53,563 nucleotides of DNA from Thiotrichaceae bacterium (GTDB taxonomy: Bacteria; Pseudomonadota; Gammaproteobacteria; Thiotrichales; Thiotrichaceae): positions 9,348-62,910 of the forward strand of contig JALWMR010000059.1 in NCBI GenBank assembly GCA_027083815.1, written 5' to 3'. A program made the position numbers and the translations under genes. This document shows, piece by piece, positions 26,083 to 35,019 of this stretch. The notes beneath the pieces were generated by a model, which was not told where the DNA came from, ran no database searches, and worked only from the letters and a program-made list of their open reading frames with translations. Positions within the stretch are counted from its first letter, which is position 1, and the number at the start of each line of letters is the position of its first letter.

Positions 26083-27459
26083 ATGAATATTGTCATATTG
26101 GGAGCAGGTCAGGTAGGAAGTTCTTTAGCAAGAAACCTTGCTAATGAAGACAATGATATAACCATCATTGATAATGATAAGTTGGCTCTTCGAGAGTTGC
26201 GAGAAAAGCTTGATGTGCATACACAGAAAGGCTATGCATCACACCCGGATATACTTGAGCAGGCAAAAGTAAACGATGCTGATATGCTCATTGCAGTAAC
26301 CAATAGTGATGAAGTAAATATGGTTGCGTGCCAAATTGCCTATAGCCTGTTTCATACCCCAACCAAGATAGCGCGAGTTCGTGCCGCCGGTTATTTACAG
26401 CATCAGGAGCTTTTTCAAACGGATAAAATCCCTATTGATGTGCTGATAAGTCCCGAACAGCTCATTACAGACTATATTTATCGCCTGATTCAAAACCCTG
26501 GTACCTTGCAAGTTATTGAATTTGCCAATGGTAAAGTTCGTCTTGTTTCAGTTAAAGCTTTCCATGAAGGCCCTTTGGTTGGCCATCCTGTTGACGCTTT
26601 AAGTGAACACTTGCCAGAAGTAAAAGTACGTGTTGTAGCGATATTTCGAGATGATCGCGCCATCATTCCAAATGGTGACACTATTATAGAAGCAAATGAT
26701 GAAATTTTCGTCATGGCCAGTCCTCAACATATACGTGCAGTTGTTAGTGAGCTAAGAAGTGTCGACAAGCCCTATAAGCGTATAATGATCGCCGGTGGTG
26801 GAAATGTAGGCAGACGCCTGGCCAAGGCATTGGAAGAGGGCCGTTATCAGGTAAAAATAATAGAAAAATCTGAAGAGATAGCAAATCAGCTGGCAGAAAC
26901 ATTAAATAAAGCAATTGTGCTGGAAGGAGATGCCGCCGATGAAGCATTGCTTTTAGAAGAAAATATCAGCGATATGGATATCTTTTGTGCCTTAACGAAT
27001 GATGATGAGGCCAATATCTTATCAGCCATGCTAGCCAAACGATTGGGCGCCAGTAAAGTTATGTCGCTGATCAATCGCACTGGCTATGTCGATTTAATCG
27101 AAAGTGCCAATATTGACCATGCTATCTCCCCGCATGAGATAACCATTGGTGCGCTGCTTACGTATGTTCGTGGTGGCGATATCATATCAGTTCACTCATT
27201 ACGCAAAGGTGCTGCTGAAGTCATTGAGGTGGTTGCCCATGGTGACTCTGCCAATTCGAGGGTTGTGGGCAGAAAACGTAAGGATTTAAAACTTCCACCG
27301 GGCGCAACTATAGGTGCTATTGTTCGTGGTGACGAGGTTATTATGCCGCATCATGATACCGTTATTGAAGAAAATGACCATGTGATACTTTTCCTCGCAG
27401 ACAAGCGTTATATATCGGCTGTTGAGAAAATGTTCCAGGTCGGCGTTGGTTATATTTAA
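26083..27459 (+). CDS. trkA: Trk potassium uptake regulator TrkA
   Basis: Cytoplasmic gating subunit of the TrkAH potassium transporter. 458 residues with two RCK modules: Rossmann nucleotide-binding starts ILGAGQVGSSLARNL (residue 4 on) and IAGGGNVGRRLAKAL (about 235), each followed by a TrkA_C domain. NAD(H) and ATP/ADP control gating. Starts 18 bases after ntrX and ends 12 before trkH, so it is part of the ntrYX-trkAH run. ATG start with a modest upstream ribosome site. Confidence 0.96.
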   Translation: MNIVILGAGQVGSSLARNLANEDNDITIIDNDKLALRELREKLDVHTQKGYASHPDILEQAKVNDADMLIAVTNSDEVNMVACQIAYSLFHTPTKIARVRAAGYLQHQELFQTDKIPIDVLISPEQLITDYIYRLIQNPGTLQVIEFANGKVRLVSVKAFHEGPLVGHPVDALSEHLPEVKVRVVAIFRDDRAIIPNGDTIIEANDEIFVMASPQHIRAVVSELRSVDKPYKRIMIAGGGNVGRRLAKALEEGRYQVKIIEKSEEIANQLAETLNKAIVLEGDAADEALLLEENISDMDIFCALTNDDEANILSAMLAKRLGASKVMSLINRTGYVDLIESANIDHAISPHEITIGALLTYVRGGDIISVHSLRKGAAEVIEVVAHGDSANSRVVGRKRKDLKLPPGATIGAIVRGDEVIMPHHDTVIEENDHVILFLADKRYISAVEKMFQVGVGYI

Positions 27460-27471
27460 GGCTCAATCCTT

Positions 27472-28923
27472 ATGCAAATATTGGTAATACAGCGGATTCT
27501 TGGTCTGCTTCTGGTTATCTTTAGTTTTACCATGTTACCACCTGCTCTAGTGGGATGGGTTTATAACGATGTGTCTGTTTCCCCCTTTATCAAAGCGTTT
27601 TTTCTGGTATTTATTGTTGGGGTGCTACTCTGGCTTCCAGTGAGAAAAAAGAAAAAAGAGCTACGACTTCGTGATGGTTTCTTAATTGTTGTCCTTTTCT
27701 GGACAGTGTTGGGCGTCTCCGGGGCTGCGCCTCTGCTCTTTTCTCAGGCGCTGCAAATATCCTTTGCTGATGCCGTATTTGAATCCATTTCCGGGTTAAC
27801 AACGACAGGTGCTACTGTAATCATAGGGTTGGATGATTTGCCAAAATCAATCTTGTTCTATCGCCAGCAATTGCAGTGGTTAGGTGGTATGGGAATCATT
27901 GTTTTAGCGGTGGCCATTTTGCCCATTCTCGGTATTGGTGGAATACAGCTATATCGGGCAGAAGCACCCGGCCCGGTTAAGGATTCGAAACTGACCCCCC
28001 GAATTAAGGGGACGGCTAAATTACTCTGGATAATATATCTTGCCTTCACAGTTATATGTGCCGCAGCTTATTATCTGGCCGGTATGGATGCATTTGATGC
28101 TATATCACATAGTTTTTCAACAGTTGCCATTGGTGGGTTTTCCACCCACGATGCTAGTATTGGTTATTTTAACAGTCACGCTATAGAGCTGGTGGCGGTA
28201 ATTTTTATGTTGTTATCAGGTGCCAATTTTAGTCTGCATTTTATGGCCTGGCGCTCAATGAGTCTAAAACCCTACCAGCATGATTCTGAGTTTCGACTGT
28301 ATGGTTTATTAATGATTATTCTCACGGTCATTACGCTAAGCTACCTCTATTTCATGCATACTTATGGAACCTTCTCAGAGTCTTATTATCATGCCATGTT
28401 TCAAGTGGTATCTATTGCTACAACCACGGGCTATACCACAACGGACTATAGTCATTGGCCGGGTTTTCTTCCTATCCTGCTTCTATTTGCCAGTTTTGTG
28501 GGCGGTTGTGCCGGCTCTACGGGAGGTGGCATGAAGGTTATCCGGGTGTTGTTATTGATAAAACAGGGCTGGCGTGAAGTCACCCGACTAATACACCCAA
28601 ATGCACGGATTAAAATCAAGATCAACAAAAAACCGGTCGATAGAAATGTTATTCAAGCCGTATGGGGCTTTTTCTCTATTTATGTGGGCATGTTTATTAT
28701 TTTTATGTTGGCTTTAATGGCGGCGGGCATGGATCAAATAACCGCTTTTTCTGCCGTTGCAGCCACTTTGAATAACCTCGGCCCCGGTTTGGGGGACGTT
28801 GCCGCAAACTTTGAGAAAGTAAATGATTTCTCAAAGTGGTTGTTATGTCTGGCGATGCTAATGGGGCGCCTTGAAATATTTACATTACTGGTTGTATTAA
28901 GCCCAGGATTTTGGAGAAAATGA
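27472..28923 (+). CDS. trkH: Trk potassium transporter membrane subunit
   Basis: Potassium-translocating subunit of 483 residues with four membrane-pore-membrane repeats. Selectivity loops appear as ISGLTTTGATVI, AIGGFSTHDAS, ATTTGYTTTDYSHWP and ATLNNLGPGLGD. SFVGGCAGSTGGGMKVIR links the repeats. The paired TrkA follows the typical order trkA-trkH. The last codon overlaps the methyltransferase start (ATGA at 28920-28923). Confidence 0.96.
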   Translation: MQILVIQRILGLLLVIFSFTMLPPALVGWVYNDVSVSPFIKAFFLVFIVGVLLWLPVRKKKKELRLRDGFLIVVLFWTVLGVSGAAPLLFSQALQISFADAVFESISGLTTTGATVIIGLDDLPKSILFYRQQLQWLGGMGIIVLAVAILPILGIGGIQLYRAEAPGPVKDSKLTPRIKGTAKLLWIIYLAFTVICAAAYYLAGMDAFDAISHSFSTVAIGGFSTHDASIGYFNSHAIELVAVIFMLLSGANFSLHFMAWRSMSLKPYQHDSEFRLYGLLMIILTVITLSYLYFMHTYGTFSESYYHAMFQVVSIATTTGYTTTDYSHWPGFLPILLLFASFVGGCAGSTGGGMKVIRVLLLIKQGWREVTRLIHPNARIKIKINKKPVDRNVIQAVWGFFSIYVGMFIIFMLALMAAGMDQITAFSAVAATLNNLGPGLGDVAANFEKVNDFSKWLLCLAMLMGRLEIFTLLVVLSPGFWRK

Positions 28924-29552
28924 GCCGGGATCGGGATAATAAATCAAAAAAATGGGATGAGGCTTATCAAGCTGCTGATATAGCCAGTGCTACTCCTGCC
29001 AGTGTGTTGAACGATTATTCTTTTTTATTACCACAAGGCGGTGATGCCCTGGATCTTGCGTGTGGCAGGGCGGGTAATGCGCTATTTCTGGCAAGCCTGC
29101 CAGATCATGACTTTATGGTAGATGCGGTGGATTATTCGCACAATGTGATTGATGCACTCACAAGCTATGTTAATCGACAACAATTACCGATAAACCCCAT
29201 TCTGCGAGATATTGAAAAAGATGGCTTATCGCAGGGCGGTGCCAGCTATGCAGGAAAAAAATACAAGGCAGCAAAGAAATACGACGTGATTACTGTGAGC
29301 TATTTTCTAAACAGAAGCTTATTTCCGCAAATCATAAATGCCTTAAAGCCAGATGGTTTACTTTTCTACCAGACCTGGTCACAAGAAAAGGTGGATAATA
29401 GTGGCCCCAGCAATCCTGATTTTCGTCTAAAAAATGGCGAATTATTATCATTATGCGCAGGAATGATGCCACTTTTGTATAAAGAATTCGGCAATATCGG
29501 CAATATAGATCAAGGTTTAAGAAATGAGGCTTTGATTATCGCTAAAAAGTAA
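28920..29552 (+). CDS. SAM-dependent methyltransferase, TehB-like
   Basis: A 210-residue class I methyltransferase. WDEAYQAAD near the N-terminus, the SAM-binding DLACGRAGNALFLA and VDAVDYSHNVIDAL, and the later motif GLLFYQTW place it with the TehB/tellurite-type or thiopurine methyltransferase-like enzymes. Substrate not known. ATG 28920 overlaps the trkH stop in an ATGA; TTGGAG just upstream is the ribosome site. An in-frame TTG at 28911 is less likely. Overlap with trkH suggests it is translated from the same mRNA. Confidence 0.82.
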   Translation: MSRDRDNKSKKWDEAYQAADIASATPASVLNDYSFLLPQGGDALDLACGRAGNALFLASLPDHDFMVDAVDYSHNVIDALTSYVNRQQLPINPILRDIEKDGLSQGGASYAGKKYKAAKKYDVITVSYFLNRSLFPQIINALKPDGLLFYQTWSQEKVDNSGPSNPDFRLKNGELLSLCAGMMPLLYKEFGNIGNIDQGLRNEALIIAKK

Positions 29553-29583
29553 GCTTTTACTGATACAAAGGGAGAAAACAGCT

Positions 29584-29651
29584 AAAAAGTGGGGGGGTGT
29601 ACTTTATGAGATCATATTTAGAATATTATAAAGTACACCCCCCCACTTTTT
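29584..29651. repeat. G-loop repeat, copies 5 and 6, perfect inverted pair
   Basis: Bases 29584-29606 and 29629-29651 are perfect 23-bp reverse complements (AAAAAGT-G7-TGTACTTTA) with a 22-bp loop. They lie between the convergent methyltransferase and lipase genes and could end transcription from both sides. Confidence 0.95.
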
Positions 29652-29687
29652 ATGGCTTTTCTCGTAGGCTGCCAGGCTAAACCACCG

Positions 29688-31697
29688 TTATTTCTCAACA
29701 ATATCAGTATTTGAAATCACCACAGCCGTTCCGCCACTGGCCTGAAACTTGGCTAGCTCTGAATGCATCTCTAAAAAGACATCCAAAAAATTACCACCGC
29801 GCGTTGGGTCAAGAATTGAGCTGTGATTACCTTTTGTAAACGTTACCAGTTTTGGCTTGCCAATGGATACCGGGTTAACCGGGTCGGCAGCTTTGCTAGC
29901 ATCCACTAGAGCACTAAGAATATCGGTACTGGAGTTAGGCACTGTGCCATCGCCGTTAACCTTGATTAGATGTAAGGGGTGGGTGGCTGCTGCATCCATG
30001 GCAAAGTTTACCGGATCGGCAGAATCGACCGCCCATTGTGAAGCATATAAAAATTGCTCATAAGCAGCACCTGTTACGCCTTGCGCGGCAAGAGCACCTT
30101 TTATAATTGGGCCGTAGGCGGCAGAATCTCTTAATATCGTACTAATGCTCGCGCCTGTTGTCACCAGTGAAGAGGGCATTGATTTGTCTTCTACACCCAG
30201 ATAGGTCGTACCAATAATACCCCCAAGGGAATGAGCAATAAATCCAACCTTATCGGCATTGATTGCCGGAATATTCGGCATTTGGCTAATGCTGCTTAAG
30301 CTGCGGCGCAATACCAGCAGGTTAGAAACGCCCTGGCGAATATTATCACGTGATGTGAGCAGGCTTTGCAGGTTGATAAAATTCTCGCCTGAACTGTCAA
30401 TAATTCCATCTCCACCATCTTTGAGTGCGTTATTGGTATTATCCAGAAAATCAATGTCAAAGGTAGGCTCTACATCGTTGGGAAAAGGAGTGTTTTTTGC
30501 ATGAAAGGGGTTGGATGGGTCGGTAATACCGTGCAGTGGCAAATCAATTGCAATTACCGCAAAACCGGCTTGTGCCATAGGGTCAGCATAGCCCAACACG
30601 TCGGTACGAAGCCGTGTGATTCCGTGTTGATAGATTACAATAGGCCAGCCACCTTCTGGCATGCTCTGCCCGGAGTTTGCATTGGGAACAGTCATCATTA
30701 CCGGAATGGTGAGGGTTTGAGTGGCGACTGGTGTAGTGTTATAGCGGGTTAAAGCCGCGCCATTTTTACCCTTCCAGTGACCTGTTCTCGGTGCTCGCGG
30801 GTTGCTGGCACTGGGGGTTTCAAGGTAATAAGGAATATCCAGTGTGCCAATATAAATATCTGCAATGCCAGGTAAGGCTGGTAGCGCATCATGGGTCGTT
30901 TTGCCAGTAGGAACAAGCAGCATTTTACCCGCTTTGGCATTGGCAGCGACAGCATTGAGCACAGCGGTTGTTGATTGCGTGGTGAATGACCAGCTTAAAA
31001 TAATCTCATTTTTGGCAACGCTATCCTGTGATGCTGCAACATCTTCCATAAAGTTAATCAATACACGCAGGTCTTCCAGTGCAGCAAAATCGCCACCGGT
31101 TAAAGGCACATTGCTTCTGGCAAGTGTGTAGGCTGCTGGCGCCTGTGCTGGCTTGCCATCCTTGCCTTTTATTTTATTGGTTAATACCACCATATAAGCG
31201 GTGCTTTCTTTAAGTGGGATTTTAGGCACAAGCGCCAGTGTTTTACCCTCTTCGCCGGTGGCGGCGGCTGCAATTTCAGCACTGCTTAGTTCTCTTATAG
31301 CACTGGCAACAGCAGGCCCTTGTTTTTGCACTTCAAAAATATGTATTGAATCGCCTACCTTAAGACTGGCTTGATCCAGCGACATGCCAAAATCAGCCGT
31401 AAAAGGAATCGTGGTTGAAAAGCCATCCAGTTCGTTTATAGCGGCTTTAACCGGATTATTGTCGGGGTTGGGTATATTTAAGGTGCCATCTTTAGAGCCT
31501 TTGAAAAGGAGATCATTGGTGGATGGAATCTTGCCATTGGCCGGATCAAAAACAGGCCCGTGTGGTGGTGTTGCCTGCGTTGTCGATTGCAGTGGTTGGC
31601 TAAAATCATAATTAGCTTTATCCCCACCACATGCAGTCAACAGCACTGCTGTTGTTAGCGATGCCAGGAGTATTTGAGCTTTTGGTAAAATGCGCAT
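29688..31697 (-). CDS. VolA-like surface lysophospholipase/lipase
   Basis: A 669-residue lipoprotein (LLTACGG lipobox, Cys23, +2 Gly, which fits outer-membrane sorting). N-terminal bacterial virulence-factor lipase domain (about 45-250) and an alpha/beta-hydrolase domain with the nucleophile elbow HSLGG (Ser about 488), an acid in NGDGTVP and a His in TKGNHSS. Vibrio VolA has this architecture, is displayed on the cell surface, releases fatty acids from lysophospholipid and is encoded beside fadL. Here the FadL-type gene lies just 14 bases upstream on the same strand. I propose it liberates fatty acids that the FadL channel then imports. Activity and surface display are inferred. Confidence 0.82.
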   Translation of the reverse strand: MRILPKAQILLASLTTAVLLTACGGDKANYDFSQPLQSTTQATPPHGPVFDPANGKIPSTNDLLFKGSKDGTLNIPNPDNNPVKAAINELDGFSTTIPFTADFGMSLDQASLKVGDSIHIFEVQKQGPAVASAIRELSSAEIAAAATGEEGKTLALVPKIPLKESTAYMVVLTNKIKGKDGKPAQAPAAYTLARSNVPLTGGDFAALEDLRVLINFMEDVAASQDSVAKNEIILSWSFTTQSTTAVLNAVAANAKAGKMLLVPTGKTTHDALPALPGIADIYIGTLDIPYYLETPSASNPRAPRTGHWKGKNGAALTRYNTTPVATQTLTIPVMMTVPNANSGQSMPEGGWPIVIYQHGITRLRTDVLGYADPMAQAGFAVIAIDLPLHGITDPSNPFHAKNTPFPNDVEPTFDIDFLDNTNNALKDGGDGIIDSSGENFINLQSLLTSRDNIRQGVSNLLVLRRSLSSISQMPNIPAINADKVGFIAHSLGGIIGTTYLGVEDKSMPSSLVTTGASISTILRDSAAYGPIIKGALAAQGVTGAAYEQFLYASQWAVDSADPVNFAMDAAATHPLHLIKVNGDGTVPNSSTDILSALVDASKAADPVNPVSIGKPKLVTFTKGNHSSILDPTRGGNFLDVFLEMHSELAKFQASGGTAVVISNTDIVEK

Positions 31698-31711
31698 TTG
31701 ATGAGTTCTCC

Positions 31712-33133
31712 TTAAAATGTGTAGTTCATTTGAACAGTCATAATATCGACTTTGCTCTCATAAAGGCCTCTGACGGAGTAGCCTGTTTCTCCTGCGTTAT
31801 CGATGGGTGTTTCATCCAAAAATAAGTGCGAATATCCCAAATCGAGACTCATCTTTTTATTGACCTTGTATCCCGCACCAAAAGACAACCAGGTACGGTC
31901 ATTACCCGGAATGCGCGGCGTACGGTAATGTGCTGATGGAATAGGCTCTTTATCCAGTGCAACACCGGTTCGCAGGGTCAATTTATCACTGTATTTGTAA
32001 TTGGCACCAAGGGATACGCGAGTCACATCATCCCAATTTTCGGGTACGCGGCTAACCTCAACATCGGAACCTCTTTCAGTTACGCGTAATTCTTTGAAAG
32101 AACTCCAGCCCGTCCAGGTAATATCGCCCAGTAATTCAAATCGGCTATTTACTTTATGCGCGAGCGAGAAAGATATGGACTCGGGCAAATCAACTTTTGC
32201 CTCAATATCCCTGTTTGTAAATTTATTGGTAAAAGCCATTGCGGGTTGTAACGCCGGGTCAACATCAAACTTGGCTTTACCTTTAAGTGTCTCGGATATT
32301 TTTGAGCGGTAACTTACCCCAATGCGGGTTTTATCTGTGGGTTGATAAAGCAAACCAACATTAAAGCCATAACCGATACCATCGCCAGAGACTACGGCCT
32401 GGGTATCATTCTGATATTGTGCCGCTTTGGGGTAACTTGCATTACAATGATCCAGCAAGGCCGTTGAATTTGATCGAGTGGCAACAGCGATAGCGACTTT
32501 CCGGCAGGCAGCGGCAGAATCTATCGAACTACCCAGTTTAACATCGATATACTGGGCACTTAGCCCAGCACCCAAACTTAATTTGTCATTTGCCTTCCAC
32601 GAAATTGAAGGGTTGATATTAACCGTTTTAAGATCAGTAAGCGTCGCCTGATAACGACCAACCCAGTCTTTTTCATATTCAGTTTTTGACCCAAAAGGAC
32701 CATTGATAGACAGCCCGAAATTGAGGTGCTCATTGATAGGGCGTAAATAATAAAAGGTCGGAACAGGAGAGCTAATGGTTTCATCGACATTTTTTTTACC
32801 ATTGATACTGGCTGCGCCTAACGATGCCGGCGGTTTACTGCCTTTATCCTTAAACCTGGTATTGGCGACAATCAGGTTCAGCGCCGAAGTCAACTGGGAT
32901 TTACCGCCATTTTGATCAGTCAGATAGCTCATGCCAGCTGGATTAAACCAGGCAGTAGAAGCATCCTCAGATACGGCAGCAGCGCCAGCATACGCTTTAC
33001 CCATACCAGAGGCCGAGTTTTCAATAATAGCGAATCCTGCTGAAGAAGCAGATGTAGAAGCAAACAAAGCACTCAAAAGTAGAGCGATAGTGGACAATCG
33101 AGTCGGCAACATAGGCCGTAAAATAGTGCGCAT
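31712..33133 (-). CDS. FadL-family outer-membrane fatty-acid channel
   Basis: A 473-residue outer-membrane beta-barrel with signal peptide (about 1-32, ending ASSA) and the FadL/OmpP1 start GFAIIENSASGMGKAYAGAAA, followed by TAWFNPAGMSYL, part of the N-terminal hatch. It ends with aromatic TVQMNYTF, the terminal beta signal for Bam insertion. The substrates are long-chain fatty acids or other hydrophobic compounds such as toluene in related members. AAAGGAAA before ATG 33133 is a fair ribosome site. It is the first gene of a two-gene operon with the VolA-like lipase. Confidence 0.88.
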   Translation of the reverse strand: MRTILRPMLPTRLSTIALLLSALFASTSASSAGFAIIENSASGMGKAYAGAAAVSEDASTAWFNPAGMSYLTDQNGGKSQLTSALNLIVANTRFKDKGSKPPASLGAASINGKKNVDETISSPVPTFYYLRPINEHLNFGLSINGPFGSKTEYEKDWVGRYQATLTDLKTVNINPSISWKANDKLSLGAGLSAQYIDVKLGSSIDSAAACRKVAIAVATRSNSTALLDHCNASYPKAAQYQNDTQAVVSGDGIGYGFNVGLLYQPTDKTRIGVSYRSKISETLKGKAKFDVDPALQPAMAFTNKFTNRDIEAKVDLPESISFSLAHKVNSRFELLGDITWTGWSSFKELRVTERGSDVEVSRVPENWDDVTRVSLGANYKYSDKLTLRTGVALDKEPIPSAHYRTPRIPGNDRTWLSFGAGYKVNKKMSLDLGYSHLFLDETPIDNAGETGYSVRGLYESKVDIMTVQMNYTF

Positions 33134-33281
33134 ATACGTTTCCTTTGGTGGTACTTTTAATTATATGCCTCTGATTATAGAACATTTTTAGCAAGGTACT
33201 ACATATCGCATAATATTTTTTTCGTTTGGGTTTTGTTTGCGGAGATTGCCTCATAAAGCACATCGCGGTATGGTTCGCCCT

Positions 33282-34790
33282 ATGAATGATAGCAATGAGA
33301 TTGAAGACGAATCCTATCCTGAAATGATTGCTGCCGTAGACCTTGGTTCCAACAGCTTTCATTTGATTGTAGCACGCGTTGATGAGCATGGTAACTTCTC
33401 CATGATCGATCAGATGAAGGAAATGGTTCGCTTGCGTGGCGGTCTGGATGCCAATAATAATATGGATGAAGCCGTTGCAGAGCGCGCCCTGGAGTGCTTG
33501 CAACGCTTTGGTGACCGGATTCGACATTTAGAGCCACGCGCCGTTCGCGCTGCTGGCACCAACACCTTGAGAACAATGAATAGCTCAGCCGCTTTTTTGC
33601 GTAAGGCAAACAAGGCGCTGGGACATCGTATTGAAATTATCCCAGGGCACGAGGAGGCGCGTCTGGTTTATCTGGGCGTTTCTCACACCCTCTCGGACGA
33701 TAAAGGCAAGCAACTTGTTGTTGATATTGGTGGCGGTAGTACCGAATTTATTATCGGTGAAAAATTTGAGCCGCAGCAGATGGAAAGCATTAATATTGGC
33801 TCGGTTAGTGTCACTAAACGCTTCTTTCCAGATGGCGACCTTGGTATTGAAAAATGGCAAAATGCCAATACGGCTCTACGCCTCGAATTGATGCCAATTC
33901 AAAAAGCATACTCATCAAACAACTGGAAGCGGGCCATTGGCTCATCAGGCACCATCAAGGCAACCCGCAATATCATTGTTGAGCTGGGGCTGGGAAATTA
34001 TGGCATCAGCATGATGGCCTTGTATGAATTACGTGATCGTATGATTGCCATGCAAAGCATCGACAAGATTGAATTTCCCGGCTTAAAAGAGGAACGTGCA
34101 CCAGTTTATGCCGGCGGCCTGGCCGTTTTAATTGCGCTGTTTGAATCATTAAAGATTGATGAAATGAAGGTGTCTGATGGCGCCTTACGCGAAGGTTTGT
34201 TGTATGACATGCTGGGTCGAATCCAGCATGAAGATGTACGCGACCGCAGCGTTCAGGATTTAATGAAACGCTTTAATATTGATATGGCACATGCGGCGCG
34301 AGTCAAACAAACCGCTTTGCATTGCTTCAAACAAGTACGAAAAGACTGGAACCTGCCCAAAAAACGCCGCCACACACTAGGCTGGTCAGCAGACTTACAC
34401 GAGCTTGGCCTAAGCATCACCCATGATAAGCATCATTTGCGAGGTGCTTATATCCTTGAATATGCCGACATCCCCGGCTTTGCCAAACGCCGCCAGCAAT
34501 GGCTTTCCGTGCTGGTTGAAACACATCGCAAAAAACTGGAGGCAGAAGCCTTTGAGGTTTTACCTGATGATGAGCGGCAAAATATTATTTATTTAAGCGT
34601 CTTATTGCGCCTTTCGGTGCTGCTACACCGCTCTCGCATGGATCAGGAAATACTACCAACCGTCGAAGGCAGTCTGGATAGTCTGCATATCTCCTGTTCA
34701 AAAGATATAAAAGACCAGGCTCTAATGGAAGCTGACCTGCTACAGGAAAAAGCCTGGTTGAATAAAATTGGCTTTAAATTATTCTTCTAA
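33282..34790 (+). CDS. ppx: Exopolyphosphatase (Ppx/GppA)
   Basis: Degrades inorganic polyphosphate processively from chain ends, or (GppA) converts pppGpp to ppGpp. 502 residues from ATG 33282. Motifs: AAVDLGSNSFHLIVARV (phosphate 1), VVDIGGGSTEFIIG (phosphate 2), GSSGTIKATRNI; the C-terminal HD-like helical domain is present (about 300-500), as in Escherichia coli Ppx. An in-frame TTG at 33237 and ATG at 33270 exist; ATG 33282 gives the family-like start but its ribosome site is weak. Divergent from fadL. Ppx versus GppA cannot be told with certainty; length favours Ppx. Confidence 0.93.
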   Translation: MNDSNEIEDESYPEMIAAVDLGSNSFHLIVARVDEHGNFSMIDQMKEMVRLRGGLDANNNMDEAVAERALECLQRFGDRIRHLEPRAVRAAGTNTLRTMNSSAAFLRKANKALGHRIEIIPGHEEARLVYLGVSHTLSDDKGKQLVVDIGGGSTEFIIGEKFEPQQMESINIGSVSVTKRFFPDGDLGIEKWQNANTALRLELMPIQKAYSSNNWKRAIGSSGTIKATRNIIVELGLGNYGISMMALYELRDRMIAMQSIDKIEFPGLKEERAPVYAGGLAVLIALFESLKIDEMKVSDGALREGLLYDMLGRIQHEDVRDRSVQDLMKRFNIDMAHAARVKQTALHCFKQVRKDWNLPKKRRHTLGWSADLHELGLSITHDKHHLRGAYILEYADIPGFAKRRQQWLSVLVETHRKKLEAEAFEVLPDDERQNIIYLSVLLRLSVLLHRSRMDQEILPTVEGSLDSLHISCSKDIKDQALMEADLLQEKAWLNKIGFKLFF

Positions 34791-34859
34791 GGCTAACCTG
34801 ATTGACCAAGAAAAGGGAAAGTCTACTGGAAACGGGATACTAGCGGAGTGTAGCGGCAA

Positions 34860-34914
34860 CTACATGTAGGTTGTGTCTACAAAATGGCAAAAAAGGTGGG
34901 GGGTGTACTTTTTA
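34860..34914 (+). repeat. G-loop repeat, copy 7, with upstream palindrome
   Basis: Core unit GCAAAAAAGGTGGGGGGTGT plus ACTTTTTA at 34887-34914, preceded by palindrome CTACATGTAG (34860-34869) in a related AACTAC context also seen at 44268 and 51754. It lies between ppx and the glycosyltransferase gene. Confidence 0.92.
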
Positions 34915-35019
34915 TTCTTATTTTATCTACCTGATTGCCCGTTTTATCGACAAAATATGACTTTATAGGCTGTAATTGGTTAATATTTGCTCAATTCATA
35001 AAAAATAACGGGCAAATAA

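Noticed and set aside
26061..26090. GAGACCTTTG near trkA start resembling element C end
   Set aside because: Ten matching bases only, no partner inverted end nearby, and it overlaps the region of the trkA start codon; chance is likely.
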